A stretch of DNA of 36,715 nucleotides from Halalkalicoccus subterraneus (GCF_003697815.1 NZ_RDQG01000017.1:1-36715); one strand, 5' to 3'. Counted from the first letter of the stretch, positions 14,231 to 23,558 are shown. Translations and numbers: made by a program. The notes: generated by a model not told the origin, from the letters alone.

Positions 14231-15601
14231 ATGGACGCGATCAACTTCGGGACCGACGGCTGGCGGGCGACGCTCGACACGTTCACCACCCCTCGGGTGC
14301 GAATGGTCGGCCAGGCAGTCGCCACGTATCTCGACGAGGAGGGCTTCGATGCTCCGGTCGCGGTCTGTTACGACGCCCGCGAAAGCTCCCCCGGGTTCGC
14401 CGAGGAGCTCGCGCGCGTGCTCTGTGTCAACGGCTTCGACGTAGTGATGCCCGAGCGCGACCGCCCCACGCCGCTGCTCTCGTGGGCGATCGTCGACCGG
14501 GGCCTCGCGGGCGGGCTGATGCTCACTGCCTCGCACAACCCGCCCGAATACAACGGCGTGAAGTTCATCCCGAGCGACGGCTCGCCCGCCCTCCCCGAGA
14601 TCACCGAAACCATCGAGGCGAACCTCGCCGAGCCCGAGCCCCTACCCGAAGACGAGTGGGGCTCGGTCCGGAAGGTCGACTTCGTCACGCCCCACGCCGA
14701 TCACGCGCTCGACCTGGTGGATGCGGATCTCGATCTTCCGGTCGCCTACGACGCCATCCACGGCAGCGGGCGCGGGGTCACCGACAGCCTGCTGAAACGT
14801 GCGGGTGCTGACCTCACTCGCCTGCGCTGTGACGACGACCCGACGTTCGGCGGCGTCTCGCCCGAACCCACCCGCGAGAACCTCACGGAGCTGATCGAGC
14901 GCGTGACGGAGGGTGAGGCCGAGTTGGGCGTCGCGAACGACGGCGACGCCGACCGGATCGCGGTCGTCACGCCCGAACGCGGCCCCCTCAACGCGAACCT
15001 GCTCTACGCGGCGCTCTACGACTACCTGCTCGAGACCGACTCGGGACCGGCCGTTAGAACGGTGTCGACCACCTTCCTCGTCGACCGGATCGCGGAGGCC
15101 CACGGCGAGGAGGCTATCGAAGTGCCCGTCGGATTCAAGTGGGTCGCCGAGGCGATGGGCGAGCACGACGCGCTGATGGGTGGCGAGGAGTCGGGCGGGT
15201 TCAGTATGAGGGGACACGTCCGCGAGAAGGACGGCGTCCTGGTCGCGCTGCTCGCCGCGATGGCCCATTCCGAAGAGCCGCTCGACGACCGGGTGGATCG
15301 CCTGCTCGCCGACCACGGCGAGATCCACCAGAGCCGGATCAGCGTCGACTGTCCCGACGACGAGAAGGACTCGACCCTCGACGCCCTTTCCGAGCGGATC
15401 CCGGAGTCCGTCGCCGGCGAGCGCGTCGAGGACGTCAACACCGCCGACGGGTTCAAACTCCTGCTCGAAAGCGGGGCGTGGCTGCTCGTCCGTCCCAGCG
15501 GCACGGAACCCAAACTACGGGTCTACGCCGAGGCCGAACGTGAGGACCGGGTCGAGGCCCTCCTCGAAGACGGCCGAACACTGGTCACCGAGGCCCGTTG
15601 A
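14231..15601 (+). CDS. phosphohexomutase (phosphoglucomutase / phosphomannomutase)
   Basis: A 456-residue alpha-D-phosphohexomutase with all four loops: phosphoserine loop TASHNPP (99-105, Ser101), metal loop NDGDADR (236-242), sugar-binding loop GGEESGG (317-323) and phosphate loop RPSGTEPK (about 421-428). It converts the 6-phosphate and 1-phosphate forms of glucose and/or mannose, feeding nucleotide-sugar synthesis for glycoproteins and exopolysaccharide. Substrate preference (Glc, Man, GlcN) cannot be read with certainty. The 3' end overlaps the convergent acetyltransferase gene by 17 bases. Confidence 0.92.
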   Translation: MDAINFGTDGWRATLDTFTTPRVRMVGQAVATYLDEEGFDAPVAVCYDARESSPGFAEELARVLCVNGFDVVMPERDRPTPLLSWAIVDRGLAGGLMLTASHNPPEYNGVKFIPSDGSPALPEITETIEANLAEPEPLPEDEWGSVRKVDFVTPHADHALDLVDADLDLPVAYDAIHGSGRGVTDSLLKRAGADLTRLRCDDDPTFGGVSPEPTRENLTELIERVTEGEAELGVANDGDADRIAVVTPERGPLNANLLYAALYDYLLETDSGPAVRTVSTTFLVDRIAEAHGEEAIEVPVGFKWVAEAMGEHDALMGGEESGGFSMRGHVREKDGVLVALLAAMAHSEEPLDDRVDRLLADHGEIHQSRISVDCPDDEKDSTLDALSERIPESVAGERVEDVNTADGFKLLLESGAWLLVRPSGTEPKLRVYAEAEREDRVEALLEDGRTLVTEAR

Positions 15602-15956
15602 GTTCCCCCTGAAAGCGGTTCTCACCCACCCGATCGATCTCGAACCCGAGCGCCTCGTAGAACGGGCACACGTCGGGACGAAAATCGGCGACGAGCGAGC
15701 CTACGACCCGCTCGGCGGCCGCCCCGACCAGCGCCGACCCGATCCCGTTCCCCCGGTGGGTTCGGGTCACCGCGATTCCCTTGATCCGAGTGCCGTCGAG
15801 GACCAGTACGCCCCGGACGTGGCCGTCCCCGACTGCGACCAACACGTCCTCCCGCTGTATGGCGGCGCGCACCTCCTTCGGTTCGACTTCCAGCAGTGCA
15901 CCCTCCAGTATCCGCATGCAGGTCTCGAACTCCTCCTCTCGGGCCTCGCGGATCAT
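15585..15956 (-). CDS. GNAT-family N-acetyltransferase
   Basis: A 123-residue GNAT protein. Motif A, which binds the pyrophosphate of acetyl-CoA, is RTHRGNGIGSALV (65-77); the C-terminal FYEALGFE (99-106) is the usual strand/helix near the active site. The substrate is unknown. It starts six bases after the samp2 stop and is the last gene of a three-gene minus-strand operon, so a link to sampylation or to lysine acetylation is possible but unproven. Confidence 0.87.
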   Translation of the reverse strand: MIREAREEEFETCMRILEGALLEVEPKEVRAAIQREDVLVAVGDGHVRGVLVLDGTRIKGIAVTRTHRGNGIGSALVGAAAERVVGSLVADFRPDVCPFYEALGFEIDRVGENRFQGELNGPR

Positions 15957-15962
15957 CCCGGC

Positions 15963-16160
15963 TCACCCGCCCTTGATCAGCCGGAGCACCTGTACTCGCT
16001 GGGCGTTGACGGGCTGGTCCTCGGGGACGGGTCGGCCCTCGACCATCACGCTCACTTCGTGGGGGCTGAGATCGAGTTCCGCCAGCAGGTCGCAGTAGGT
16101 GGGGTCGGGGAGGCTGAGGTCATGGGTGTCCTCGCCGACGACCTCGACGGTGACGTTCAT
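15963..16160 (-). CDS. samp2: ubiquitin-like modifier SAMP2 (ThiS/MoaD fold)
   Basis: A 65-residue beta-grasp protein ending in LRLIKGG. MNVTVEVVGEDTHDLSL at the start, LSPHEVSVMVEGRPVPEDQ in the middle and the C-terminal diglycine closely resemble Haloferax volcanii SAMP2. SAMP2 is adenylated by the E1-like UbaA, attached to lysines of other proteins, and also serves as sulfur carrier for tRNA wobble-uridine thiolation. The Lys just before the diglycine is a known site of chain formation. The longer open frame (to 16262) adds an Arg-rich, non-protein-like N-terminus and was rejected. Confidence 0.92.
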   Translation of the reverse strand: MNVTVEVVGEDTHDLSLPDPTYCDLLAELDLSPHEVSVMVEGRPVPEDQPVNAQRVQVLRLIKGG

Positions 16161-16185
16161 GGCGTGTCTACCGCCGCGAGGGGTT

Positions 16186-16371
16186 TCAGACTGTCGCGGT
16201 CGGTTCACCCTGCTCGTCCGCCTGCTCCCCGTACCGGCCGTACAGCGCGAGGACGAGCGCACCGAGTCCGAGCAACAGCACGACGAGGTCGACGAGCCCG
16301 CTGAGGAAGGGGATCAAGCCGAGGAGCGCGACGACCATCAGCCCGACGACGAGCGCGAACACTCGTTTCAT
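16186..16371 (-). CDS. 61-residue membrane protein upstream of samp2
   Basis: Two predicted membrane helices (about 2-22 and 25-46) with almost no loop between them, then a polar acidic tail ([15 protein letters not shown]). Family not recognised, though very small two-helix proteins like this are common in haloarchaea. It lies 25 bases before samp2 on the same strand and is probably the first gene of that operon. A box reading CTATTTG on the minus strand (16396-16402) is 28 bases before its ATG. Confidence 0.7.
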   Translation of the reverse strand: MKRVFALVVGLMVVALLGLIPFLSGLVDLVVLLLGLGALVLALYGRYGEQADEQGEPTATV

Positions 16372-16395
16372 TCCATGGTACTAGCTACCGATGGA

Positions 16396-16402
16396 CAAAT
16401 AG
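16396..16402 (-). promoter_or_regulatory. TATA-like box of the samp2 operon
   Basis: CTATTTG on the minus strand, centred 28 bases before the ATG at 16371. Confidence 0.4.
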
Positions 16403-16440
16403 CTGGCTGATGGAGACGTCGCTCGACCGTCTCGGGGAGT

Positions 16441-16447
16441 TTATCAC
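16441..16447 (+). promoter_or_regulatory. TATA box of rfcS
   Basis: TTTATCA centred 26 bases before the ATG at 16470. It supports that start over an in-frame ATG at 16410, whose reading frame would run across the box. Confidence 0.55.
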
Positions 16448-16469
16448 GCCCGCGGCGCGTGAATCGGGT

Positions 16470-17459
16470 ATGAGCGAGACCGAGGGTGAGGGCGCGTCGA
16501 GGCCCGGACGCGACGAGATCTGGGTCGAGAAGTACCGTCCTCAGACGTTGGACGACGTGATCGGCCAGGAGGACATCACCAGTCGACTGGAGCGCTACGT
16601 CGAGCGCGACGACCTCCCGAACCTGTTGTTCTCGGGGTCGGCAGGGATCGGCAAGACGACGTGTGCGACCGCCATCGCCCGCGAGGTCTACGGCGACGAC
16701 TGGCGGGACAACTTCCTCGAACTCAACGCCAGCGACGACCGCGGGATCGACGTCGTGAGAGGGAGGATCAAGGAGTTCGCACGCGCGAGCTTCGGCGGGT
16801 ATTCCTACAGAATCATCTTCCTCGACGAGGCCGATTCCCTCACCTCGGACGCCCAGTCCGCCCTCAGGAGAACGATGGAACAGTTCTCCTCGAACACGCG
16901 GTTCATCCTCTCGTGTAACTACTCCTCGAAGATCATCGACCCGATCCAATCGCGGTGTGCGGTCTTCCGGTTCTCGTCGATCGCCGACGAGGCCGTCGGC
17001 GAGCGGATCCGGGAGATCGCTGCCAACGAGGGGATCGAGTTCACCGACGGGGGCGTCGAGGCGCTCGTCTACGCCGCCGACGGCGACATGCGCCGGGCGG
17101 TCAACTCGCTTCAGGCTGCCGCGGTCATGGGCGAGACCGTCGACGAGGAGGCGGTTTATACGATCACCGCCACCGCCCGCCCCGAGGAGATCGAGGCGAT
17201 GGTCACGAGCGCCCTGGAGGGCGACTTCACGACCGCACGCGCGACCTTGGACGACCTCCTCTCGAACAAGGGGCTCTCGGGCGGCGACGTCATCGACCAA
17301 CTGCACCGCTCGGTCTGGGATCTCGGTCTCAGCGACCAGAAGGCGGTGCACACCCTCGACCGGATCGGCGAGACCGATTATCGCATCACCGAGGGCGCAA
17401 ACGAGCGGATCCAACTGGAGGCGTTTCTGGCCTCGCTCGCGCTCGCCGACGAGGCCTGA
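16470..17459 (+). CDS. rfcS: replication factor C small subunit
   Basis: A 329-residue AAA+ clamp-loader subunit: RFC box [20 protein letters not shown] (16-33), Walker [10 protein letters not shown] (56-64), Walker B IIFLDEAD (115-122), sensor 1 [12 protein letters not shown], and the SRC motif QSRCAVFRF (160-168). With the large subunit it opens the PCNA ring and loads it on primed DNA. Many haloarchaeal rfcS genes carry inteins next to the Walker motifs; this one has none. The C-terminal collar helices are complete. Confidence 0.95.
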   Translation: MSETEGEGASRPGRDEIWVEKYRPQTLDDVIGQEDITSRLERYVERDDLPNLLFSGSAGIGKTTCATAIAREVYGDDWRDNFLELNASDDRGIDVVRGRIKEFARASFGGYSYRIIFLDEADSLTSDAQSALRRTMEQFSSNTRFILSCNYSSKIIDPIQSRCAVFRFSSIADEAVGERIREIAANEGIEFTDGGVEALVYAADGDMRRAVNSLQAAAVMGETVDEEAVYTITATARPEEIEAMVTSALEGDFTTARATLDDLLSNKGLSGGDVIDQLHRSVWDLGLSDQKAVHTLDRIGETDYRITEGANERIQLEAFLASLALADEA

Positions 17460-17480
17460 GAACGCTCCGTTCGTTCCGTT

Positions 17481-17690
17481 CTACCCGCTCGCTGGCTCTC
17501 CCGGGCCCGACGTCCCGCCGTTTCGGCCGCTTCGCCAGTGACCGGCCATCGTACCGGCTCCGGGACCGATGACGACCGCCATGGCCGCCACGTTGACGAC
17601 CGGGATCAGATACAGAACGCTGACGAGGACCGACCCGAGCGCGAGCCAAGCGTTCGACGGGAGGACATATCGCCGTGTTTTCGCAACTAC
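17481..17690 (-). pseudogene. membrane-protein-like frame without a start codon, possible remnant
   Basis: In the 266-base gap between rfcS and the acylphosphatase gene, the minus strand encodes VLPSNAWLALGSVLVSVLYL followed by IPVVNVAAMAVVIGPGAGTM and a polar tail, then TAG. The hydrophobic run followed by VVNV, Gly-rich and charged segments looks like true protein, but between the upstream TGA (17691-17693) and the hydrophobic part there is no ATG, GTG or TTG. It is either a decayed gene, a gene with a frameshifted 5' end, or a small protein with an unusual start. It lies 33 bases after the acylphosphatase stop on the same strand. Confidence 0.35.
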
Positions 17691-17725
17691 TCAAAGCGTT
17701 TGTGGCCGTACCCCTCGCTTGACCC

Positions 17726-18001
17726 TCAGTGCTTCTCGAAGTCCTCCAGGTCGCCCTGGGGATCGCCCTCTTCGATCTCGACGCCCTCGACGTCGGCTTT
17801 GACCGGCCCGGTTCGACACCACTCGATCATCGCCTCGACGTCCTCCTCGGTGCCTTCGAAGACCCCCTCGACCCGACCGTCCTCCAGGTTACGGATCCAG
17901 CCGGTCAGGTCGTGGGCACGGGCGGTCTCGTGGGCGTTGTCCCGGAAGTGGACGTCCTGAACGTTCCCTTCGATGAAGACGTGAACTCGCGAATCCGGCA
18001 T
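17726..18001 (-). CDS. acyP: acylphosphatase
   Basis: A 91-residue acylphosphatase-fold protein. The phosphate-binding loop is VQDVHFR (14-20) and the catalytic Asn is in GWIRNLEDG (34-42, Asn38), with Arg20 in place. The usual VQG-V-FR has Asp instead of Gly in this loop, a change worth noting but compatible with the fold. It hydrolyses carboxyl phosphates such as acetyl phosphate or carbamoyl phosphate. The ATG at 18001 gives the family-typical N-terminus; an ATG five codons earlier is possible. Confidence 0.9.
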   Translation of the reverse strand: MPDSRVHVFIEGNVQDVHFRDNAHETARAHDLTGWIRNLEDGRVEGVFEGTEEDVEAMIEWCRTGPVKADVEGVEIEEGDPQGDLEDFEKH

Positions 18002-18108
18002 ATCCCCCGATTTCACGGATTCGACTCAAAACCCTTGGCCCGTCACTCGCAACGGCTCCGTTGACCGAATCGCGGGAATACGGCCCCCTCACATGTGCAA
18101 GCCAACTG

Positions 18109-18115
18109 TTTATTG
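18109..18115 (+). promoter_or_regulatory. TATA-like box of the DUF892 gene
   Basis: TTTATTG about 37 bases before the ATG at 18149, implying a leader of about 10 bases that contains GGAG (18139-18142) as ribosome binding site, six bases before the ATG. Confidence 0.4.
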
Positions 18116-18148
18116 AAATACCGCGGCTCGTCTCAAGTGGAGATCACA

Positions 18149-18640
18149 ATGCCAGTCGAAAACACCGAAGATCTGTTCGTCGAGGGGCTACAGCACATCT
18201 ACTACACCGAACAGCGGCTGCTCGACGCGCTCGAGGAACTCGAGAGCACCTCCAGCACCGAGGAGCTTCAGGAGGGCTTCTCCGAGCACCGCTCGGAGAC
18301 CCAGGAGCACATCAGCCGGCTCGAGGAGGTCTTCGAGGCCGTCGGCCAGGAGCCCGAGGGAAGCGAGGACCCGGTCGTCGAGGGGATGATCGAGGCCCAC
18401 GAGGAGTTCGTCGAGCAGGATCCCAGCGAGGGTGCGCTCGACCGGTTCAACATCGCCGCCGGCCAGAAGTCCGAGCACTACGAGATCGCCTGCTACGGCA
18501 ACCTCACGCCGCTTGCCGACCAGCTCGGGCTGGACGAGGCCGCCGACCTGCTCGAACAGAACATGCGCGAGGAGCAGGACGAGCTCGACAGCCTCTCGGA
18601 GATGGGCGAGGAGTTCGACTACGGCCGCATCGAGGCGTAG
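18149..18640 (+). CDS. DUF892 ferritin-like protein (YciE/YciF family)
   Basis: A 163-residue, all-helical, very acidic protein. The N-terminal ENTEDLFVEGLQHIYYTEQR (4-23), the Glu-x2-His pairs (SEHRSETQEH, 49-58) and the later KSEHYEIACYGNL (109-121) match the DUF892 / YciF family, whose di-iron ferritin-like four-helix bundle is stress-induced in bacteria. The role in archaea is not known; protection against oxidative or osmotic stress is inferred. The start at 18149 is supported by a GGAG ribosome binding site. Confidence 0.87.
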   Translation: MPVENTEDLFVEGLQHIYYTEQRLLDALEELESTSSTEELQEGFSEHRSETQEHISRLEEVFEAVGQEPEGSEDPVVEGMIEAHEEFVEQDPSEGALDRFNIAAGQKSEHYEIACYGNLTPLADQLGLDEAADLLEQNMREEQDELDSLSEMGEEFDYGRIEA

Positions 18641-18668
18641 TCGCTCGACTCCCCGATCAGATCGCTCG

Positions 18669-18674
18669 TTTTTT
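18669..18674 (+). terminator. T-tract terminator after the DUF892 gene
   Basis: TTTTTT flanked by CG on both sides, 29 bases after the stop codon: a typical archaeal intrinsic terminator. The following 110 bases up to the alaS promoter hold no ORF I can support. Confidence 0.45.
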
Positions 18675-18786
18675 CGTGGTCCGATGGCGCCAATGTGAGA
18701 ACCGTCGCTACGAACTGGGGCTCGGAGTAGAGGGAGTAACCGGACGGTACTCCGATTCGGCCGTTCTGATGGTGGGTGCGCAACAG

Positions 18787-18792
18787 TTTTAT
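18787..18792 (+). promoter_or_regulatory. TATA box of alaS
   Basis: TTTTAT centred about 28 bases before the ATG at 18818; leaderless mRNA expected. Confidence 0.5.
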
Positions 18793-18817
18793 CGCCCGAT
18801 TGGCCACTAGCGGTATC

Positions 18818-21583
18818 ATGAGTGCGCTTGAAGCCGAATACCGCCTCGAGTATTTCGAGGAGAACGACTTCGTCAGGCGGGAGTGTCCGGAGTGTGGGGC
18901 CTACTTCTGGACGCGCGACCACGACCAGGAGCTCTGCGGGGAGCCACCATGTGTCGAGTACTCCTTCATCGACAACCCGGGGTTCGAGGGCGAGTACTCG
19001 CTCGAGGAGATGCGCGAGAACTTCCTCTCCTTCTTCGAGGAGCACGGCCACAAGCGGGTTGAGCCCTACCCGGTCGCCGCGAACCGCTGGCGCGACGACG
19101 TCTTACTTACTCAGGCGTCGATCTACGACTTCCAGCCGCTGGTCACGAGCGGGAAGACCCCGCCGCCGGCGAACCCGCTGACCATCAGCCAGCCCTGCAT
19201 CCGGATGCAGGACATCGACAACGTCGGAAAGACCGGCCGACACACGATGGCCTTCGAGATGATGGCCCACCACGCCTTCAACACGCGCGAGGACGTCCCC
19301 GAGGATCAGTACGCCTACTACGGCGAGGTCTACTGGAAGGACCAAACGGTCGAGTACTGTGACGACTTCTTCACCTCCCTCGGAGCCGACCCTGAGGAGA
19401 TCACCTACATCGAGGACCCGTGGGTCGGCGGAGGGAATGCAGGACCCGCCATCGAGGTCATCTACCGGGGCGTCGAACTCGCGACGCTGGTCTTCATGTG
19501 CATGGAGGCCGACCCCGAGGGCGAGTACGAACTCAAGGACGGGAACCGCTACTCGTACATGGACACCTACATCGTCGACACGGGCTACGGGCTCGAACGC
19601 TGGACCTGGGTGTCCCAGGGAACTCCGACCGTGTACGAGGCGATCTACCCCGAGATGATCGACTTCCTGACTACTAACGCCGGTATTTCCCACACCGACG
19701 AGGAGGCGGCCTTGCTCCACGAGGCCTCGAAGCTCGCGGGCCACATGGACATCGACGAGGCGGAGGACATGGAGAGTGCCCGCGGCGAGATCGCGGCGGG
19801 CGTCGGGGTCGAGGTGGGCGAACTCGAGGCGCTGATGGAGCCGATGGAGGACGTCTACGCCATCGCGGACCACTGTCGAACCCTCGCATACATGCTCGGC
19901 GACGGGATCGTCCCCTCGAACGTCGCGACGGGCTATCTCGCACGAATGGTCCTCCGACGGACGAAACGGCTCTGTGATACCGTGGGCGTCGACGCACCGC
20001 TCGACGAACTCGTCGACATGCAGGCAGAACGGTTGGGCTACGAGAACCGCGACACGATCCGGGACATCGTGCGCACGGAAGTCGAGAAATACCGAGAAAC
20101 CCTCGAACGGGGCGGGCGGCGCGTCGAGGGGCTCGCCGAGGAGTACGCCGGGCGCGGCGAGCCGATCCCCACCGAGGAGCTGCTCGAACTATACGATTCG
20201 CATGGTATCCAGCCCGACATGGTCGAGGAGATCGCCGAGGGGGCCGGCGCGACGGTCGAGGTGCCCGATGACTTCTACAGTCTGGTCGCGGGCCGACACG
20301 ACGCCGGCGAGGCCACCCGTGAGCCCGAGGAACGCGACGAGCGGGTCGCGGAGCTTCCCGATACCGAGAAGCTCTACTACGACGACGCCGAGCGCACCGA
20401 CTTCGAGGCGGTGATCCTCGACGTGATCGAGCGCTCGGAGGGCTACGACGTCGTCCTCGACCAGACGATGTTCTACCCTGAGGGCGGTGGCCAGCCCGCC
20501 GACCACGGGACCATCTCGACCGACGACGGCAGCTACGGCGTCTCTGACGTTCAGGAGCGCGAGGGCGTGGTCCTCCATCGGGTCGAGGAAGAGCCCGAGA
20601 AGGGCGCGCTCGTGCGCGGGCGGATCGACCCCGAGCGCCGGCGCAGCCTCATGCGCCACCACACCGCGACCCACATCGTCGGCCACGCCGCCCGCGAGGT
20701 GCTTGGCGAGCATATCCGACAGGCCGGCGCCCAGAAGGGCATCGATAGCGCGCGACTGGATGTTCGTCACTACGACCGGATCTCCCGCGAGCAGGTCAAA
20801 GAGATCGAGCGCATCGCAAACGACCTGGTGACCGACAACGTCTCGGTGACCGAGGAGTGGCCCCACCGAAACGAGGCCGAGGCCGACCACGGCTTCGACC
20901 TCTATCAGGGCGGGATCCCGCCGGGAGAGCACATCCGTCTGATCCACGTCGCCGAGGACGTTCAGGCCTGCGGGGGCACTCACGTTTCGCGGACCGGTGA
21001 CATCGGTGCGATCAAGGTCGTCTCGACCGAACGGGTCCAGGACGGGGTCGAGCGCCTGACCTTTGCCGCGGGTACGGCCGCGATCGAGGCCACCCAGCGG
21101 ACCGAGGACGCCCTCTCCGAGGCGGCGACGATCCTCGACGTCTCCCCGCCGGAGGTGCCCGCGACCGCCGAGCGTTTCTTCGAGGAGTGGAAAGCGCGCG
21201 GCAAGGAGATCGAGGCCCTCACCGAGGAACTGGCCGAACTGCGCACCGACGAGGGCGAGGCAGTCGACCTCGGCGGGACGACCGCCGTGATCCAGCGCCT
21301 CGACACCGACAGCGACGAGCTGCGCGCCACGGCGAACGCGCTGGTAAGCGAAGGTAAGGTCGCCGTCCTCGGAAGCGCGAGCGACGGCGCGCAGTTCGTC
21401 GTCGCCGTCCCTGACGGCGTGTCGATCAACGCGGGGGAGGTCGTCGGCACGCTCGCAGGTCGCGTCGGCGGCGGCGGCGGCGGTCCGCCGGACTTCGCAC
21501 AGGGTGGCGGCCCCGACGCAGACAAACTCGACGAGGCGCTCGAGGGCGCCCCCGATATTCTCAAGCGGGTGCTGAACGGCTGA
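18818..21583 (+). CDS. alaS: alanyl-tRNA synthetase
   Basis: A 921-residue archaeal-type AlaRS. The N-terminus has the archaea-specific zinc site (Cys23, Cys26, Cys40, Cys45), followed by the class II catalytic domain, the tRNA-recognition domain, the editing domain with HHTATH (about 612-617) and CGGTH (about 714-718), and the C-terminal oligomerisation domain ending in a Gly-rich stretch. It charges tRNA-Ala and clears mischarged Ser and Gly. The ATG at 18818 is supported by its TATA box; the more upstream ATG at 18776 precedes that box. Confidence 0.97.
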   Translation: MSALEAEYRLEYFEENDFVRRECPECGAYFWTRDHDQELCGEPPCVEYSFIDNPGFEGEYSLEEMRENFLSFFEEHGHKRVEPYPVAANRWRDDVLLTQASIYDFQPLVTSGKTPPPANPLTISQPCIRMQDIDNVGKTGRHTMAFEMMAHHAFNTREDVPEDQYAYYGEVYWKDQTVEYCDDFFTSLGADPEEITYIEDPWVGGGNAGPAIEVIYRGVELATLVFMCMEADPEGEYELKDGNRYSYMDTYIVDTGYGLERWTWVSQGTPTVYEAIYPEMIDFLTTNAGISHTDEEAALLHEASKLAGHMDIDEAEDMESARGEIAAGVGVEVGELEALMEPMEDVYAIADHCRTLAYMLGDGIVPSNVATGYLARMVLRRTKRLCDTVGVDAPLDELVDMQAERLGYENRDTIRDIVRTEVEKYRETLERGGRRVEGLAEEYAGRGEPIPTEELLELYDSHGIQPDMVEEIAEGAGATVEVPDDFYSLVAGRHDAGEATREPEERDERVAELPDTEKLYYDDAERTDFEAVILDVIERSEGYDVVLDQTMFYPEGGGQPADHGTISTDDGSYGVSDVQEREGVVLHRVEEEPEKGALVRGRIDPERRRSLMRHHTATHIVGHAAREVLGEHIRQAGAQKGIDSARLDVRHYDRISREQVKEIERIANDLVTDNVSVTEEWPHRNEAEADHGFDLYQGGIPPGEHIRLIHVAEDVQACGGTHVSRTGDIGAIKVVSTERVQDGVERLTFAAGTAAIEATQRTEDALSEAATILDVSPPEVPATAERFFEEWKARGKEIEALTEELAELRTDEGEAVDLGGTTAVIQRLDTDSDELRATANALVSEGKVAVLGSASDGAQFVVAVPDGVSINAGEVVGTLAGRVGGGGGGPPDFAQGGGPDADKLDEALEGAPDILKRVLNG

Positions 21584-21663
21584 AACCGCCCTTCGATTCT
21601 TGACTCTCGCCCTCTACCCGACAACCGGATTCCTTACCCACCGTCGGCCGGTAACCTTCGGCA

Positions 21664-22449
21664 ATGGCGAGCGTAGACCGGGAGGGTGTGACGCTGTACT
21701 ACGAGGTCGAGGGAGACGGTGAGACGGTCGCCTTTCTCGGCGATCTCGGACTGGGTGCGTGGCAGTGGGGTTGGCAGCACGCCGCACTCGCGGGCCCCTA
21801 CGAGGTGCTGGTCTACGACATGCGGGGAACGGGCCGGTCTGACACTCCTTCCGGCCCCTACTCAGTCGCGGAGTTGGCGGCCGATCTGGAGGCGATCCTC
21901 TCCGACCGAAGTGTCTCTCGAACCCACCTCGTCGGGGCCGGACTCGGCGGGATGGTCGCCTTACAGTACGCCCGCGAGTACGGACGGGCGCGGAGTCTCA
22001 TCCTGATCGGGACGAGTTCCGGCGGGGCGCGTGCGTGCCTACCGCGCGAACCCCGCGAGGCGCTGTTCGCGTCGCCCGACGATCCCGAAGCGCGTCGGGA
22101 GTCGCTGTCGGCGCTGTTTTCCGAGACGTTTCTCACAGAGCGATCGGAGGCGTGCGAGGGGATTGCCGAGTGGCGGGCGGGCGACGCAGAGCACGAGGGC
22201 TGTGTGGCTCAGAACGCGGCCTTCGAGGCCTTCGACGCGAGCGACTGGCTCTACGAGGTCACGCTCCCGGCACTCGTCGTCCATGGAGGCCGCGACGAGG
22301 TCGTCCCCGTCGAGAACGCCGACCTGCTCGTCGAGGGGCTCCCGAGGGCGACCCGCGAGATCTACGAGGGAGCGGGCCACGGGGTCTGGGTCGAGCGCTC
22401 TCGACCCGTCAACGACCGCGTTCTCGATTTTCTCGTCTCCATCGACTAA
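21664..22449 (+). CDS. alpha/beta-hydrolase fold protein lacking the nucleophile
   Basis: A 261-residue protein with a complete alpha/beta-hydrolase layout: DMRGTGRSD (52-60) after strand 4, the nucleophile elbow LVGAGLGGMVAL (89-100), the acid Asp211 in VVHGGRDEVVP and His239 in GAGHG. The elbow normally reads G-x-S-x-G; here the Ser position is Gly93, so the usual Ser-Asp-His triad is incomplete while Asp and His remain. It may be a non-hydrolytic protein, a dehalogenase-unlike lyase, or a signalling pseudoenzyme. I recall similar haloarchaeal sequences with the same change, so it may be a family trait. It shares a CTAA double stop with the next gene. Confidence 0.85.
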   Translation: MASVDREGVTLYYEVEGDGETVAFLGDLGLGAWQWGWQHAALAGPYEVLVYDMRGTGRSDTPSGPYSVAELAADLEAILSDRSVSRTHLVGAGLGGMVALQYAREYGRARSLILIGTSSGGARACLPREPREALFASPDDPEARRESLSALFSETFLTERSEACEGIAEWRAGDAEHEGCVAQNAAFEAFDASDWLYEVTLPALVVHGGRDEVVPVENADLLVEGLPRATREIYEGAGHGVWVERSRPVNDRVLDFLVSID

Positions 22450-23558
22450 CACAGCGCCGCCCGCACCGCGTCCGCGAGCGCGTTGACCCGCAGGGCGTGT
22501 TCCGTCTCCTCGCGGATCCCGTTGGTGACGTAGCTGAAGGCGATCCCGTCCTCGGGGTCGGCCCAACCGACGATGCTGCCGAGCCCGCCGTGGCCGAAGA
22601 CCCGCTCGGGCGAGAGGCTGCCGAACTTGTCCCACGCGCCGCCTCCGAGGACCACCCCGAGCCCGTAGCGCCGCGGGACGCCGAGGGTGCCGTCGCGCTC
22701 GACGGCGACCTGCTCGCTGGTCATCGCCGTGACGGTTTCGGCGTCGAGGACCCGCGTCCCGTCGAGTTCGCCCCCGTTCGCGAGGCAGGCGTAGAACCGG
22801 GCCATGTCGCGGGCCGTGCCCGTCGCGGAGGCCGCGGGGACCACCGCGCGGTGGAGCCACTCCTCGCCGAACAGCGCTGCGGCCTCGGCGTTCGAGAAGG
22901 TATCGAGGCCCGCATCGTGCTCGCGGGCGCGTTCGCCCGGCTCGAAGCCCGTGAGGCTCGCGGTCGTGTCCGGTTCGTTCGTCGGGATTCCCAGATCGGT
23001 GTCGTCCATTTCGAGGGGGTCGAACACCCGATCGTCGAGGAACTCCTCGACCGGCGTTCCGCTCGCCCGCCGGACGAGTTCGCCGACGAGAAACCCGTAG
23101 GACAGCGAGTGGTACGCCGCAGTTTCGCCCGGCGAAAACGTCGTTTCGGCGTCCTCCATTGCCTCGACGGCGGCCTCCCAGTCGCCCCATCGCTCGAACT
23201 CGGCGTCGAAGGCGGTCTCGTGGAGCCCCGCCTGGTGTGAGAGGACCTGCCGGACGGTGATCTCGGCTTTCTCACCCCCCGGGGCGAACTCGGGCCAGTG
23301 GTCGACGACGGGGTCGTCGTAATCGAGGAGACCGCCTTCGACACACTGATGAAGCGCGACACCCGCGTATGGCTTGGTACACGAGAAGAGGACGTGCTTT
23401 CGATCTTGGGTGGTCGCCTCGCCGTCGGGACCCGTCGATCCGCCCGCGAGGTCGAGTACGAGCTCATCCTCGTGATGGACCGCGAGCTGTGCGCCGTGGT
23501 GCAGGCCGGCCTCGACGTGCGTCTCGAAGACGGCCTCGACTCGGTCGATCGCGTCCAT
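22446..23558 (-). CDS. beta-lactamase-fold serine hydrolase (class C / esterase type)
   Basis: A 370-residue cytoplasmic protein of the penicillin-binding-protein-like superfamily. The motifs are S-x-x-K as SCTK (59-62), Y-x-S as YHS (149-151, where YxN is typical), and HGG in ERVFGHGGLG (about 320-330, replacing KTG). This set is typical of esterase-like members such as EstB, not of antibiotic-resistance beta-lactamases. No signal peptide is visible. The likely role is ester or amide hydrolysis of an unknown substrate. It converges with the alpha/beta-hydrolase gene with a 4-base overlap of stops. Confidence 0.9.
   Translation of the reverse strand: MDAIDRVEAVFETHVEAGLHHGAQLAVHHEDELVLDLAGGSTGPDGEATTQDRKHVLFSCTKPYAGVALHQCVEGGLLDYDDPVVDHWPEFAPGGEKAEITVRQVLSHQAGLHETAFDAEFERWGDWEAAVEAMEDAETTFSPGETAAYHSLSYGFLVGELVRRASGTPVEEFLDDRVFDPLEMDDTDLGIPTNEPDTTASLTGFEPGERAREHDAGLDTFSNAEAAALFGEEWLHRAVVPAASATGTARDMARFYACLANGGELDGTRVLDAETVTAMTSEQVAVERDGTLGVPRRYGLGVVLGGGAWDKFGSLSPERVFGHGGLGSIVGWADPEDGIAFSYVTNGIREETEHALRVNALADAVRAALC

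Noticed and set aside
16368-17414. Long minus-strand frame opposite rfcS
   Set aside because: Antisense of a strongly supported gene, no motifs; the codon pattern mirrors rfcS.
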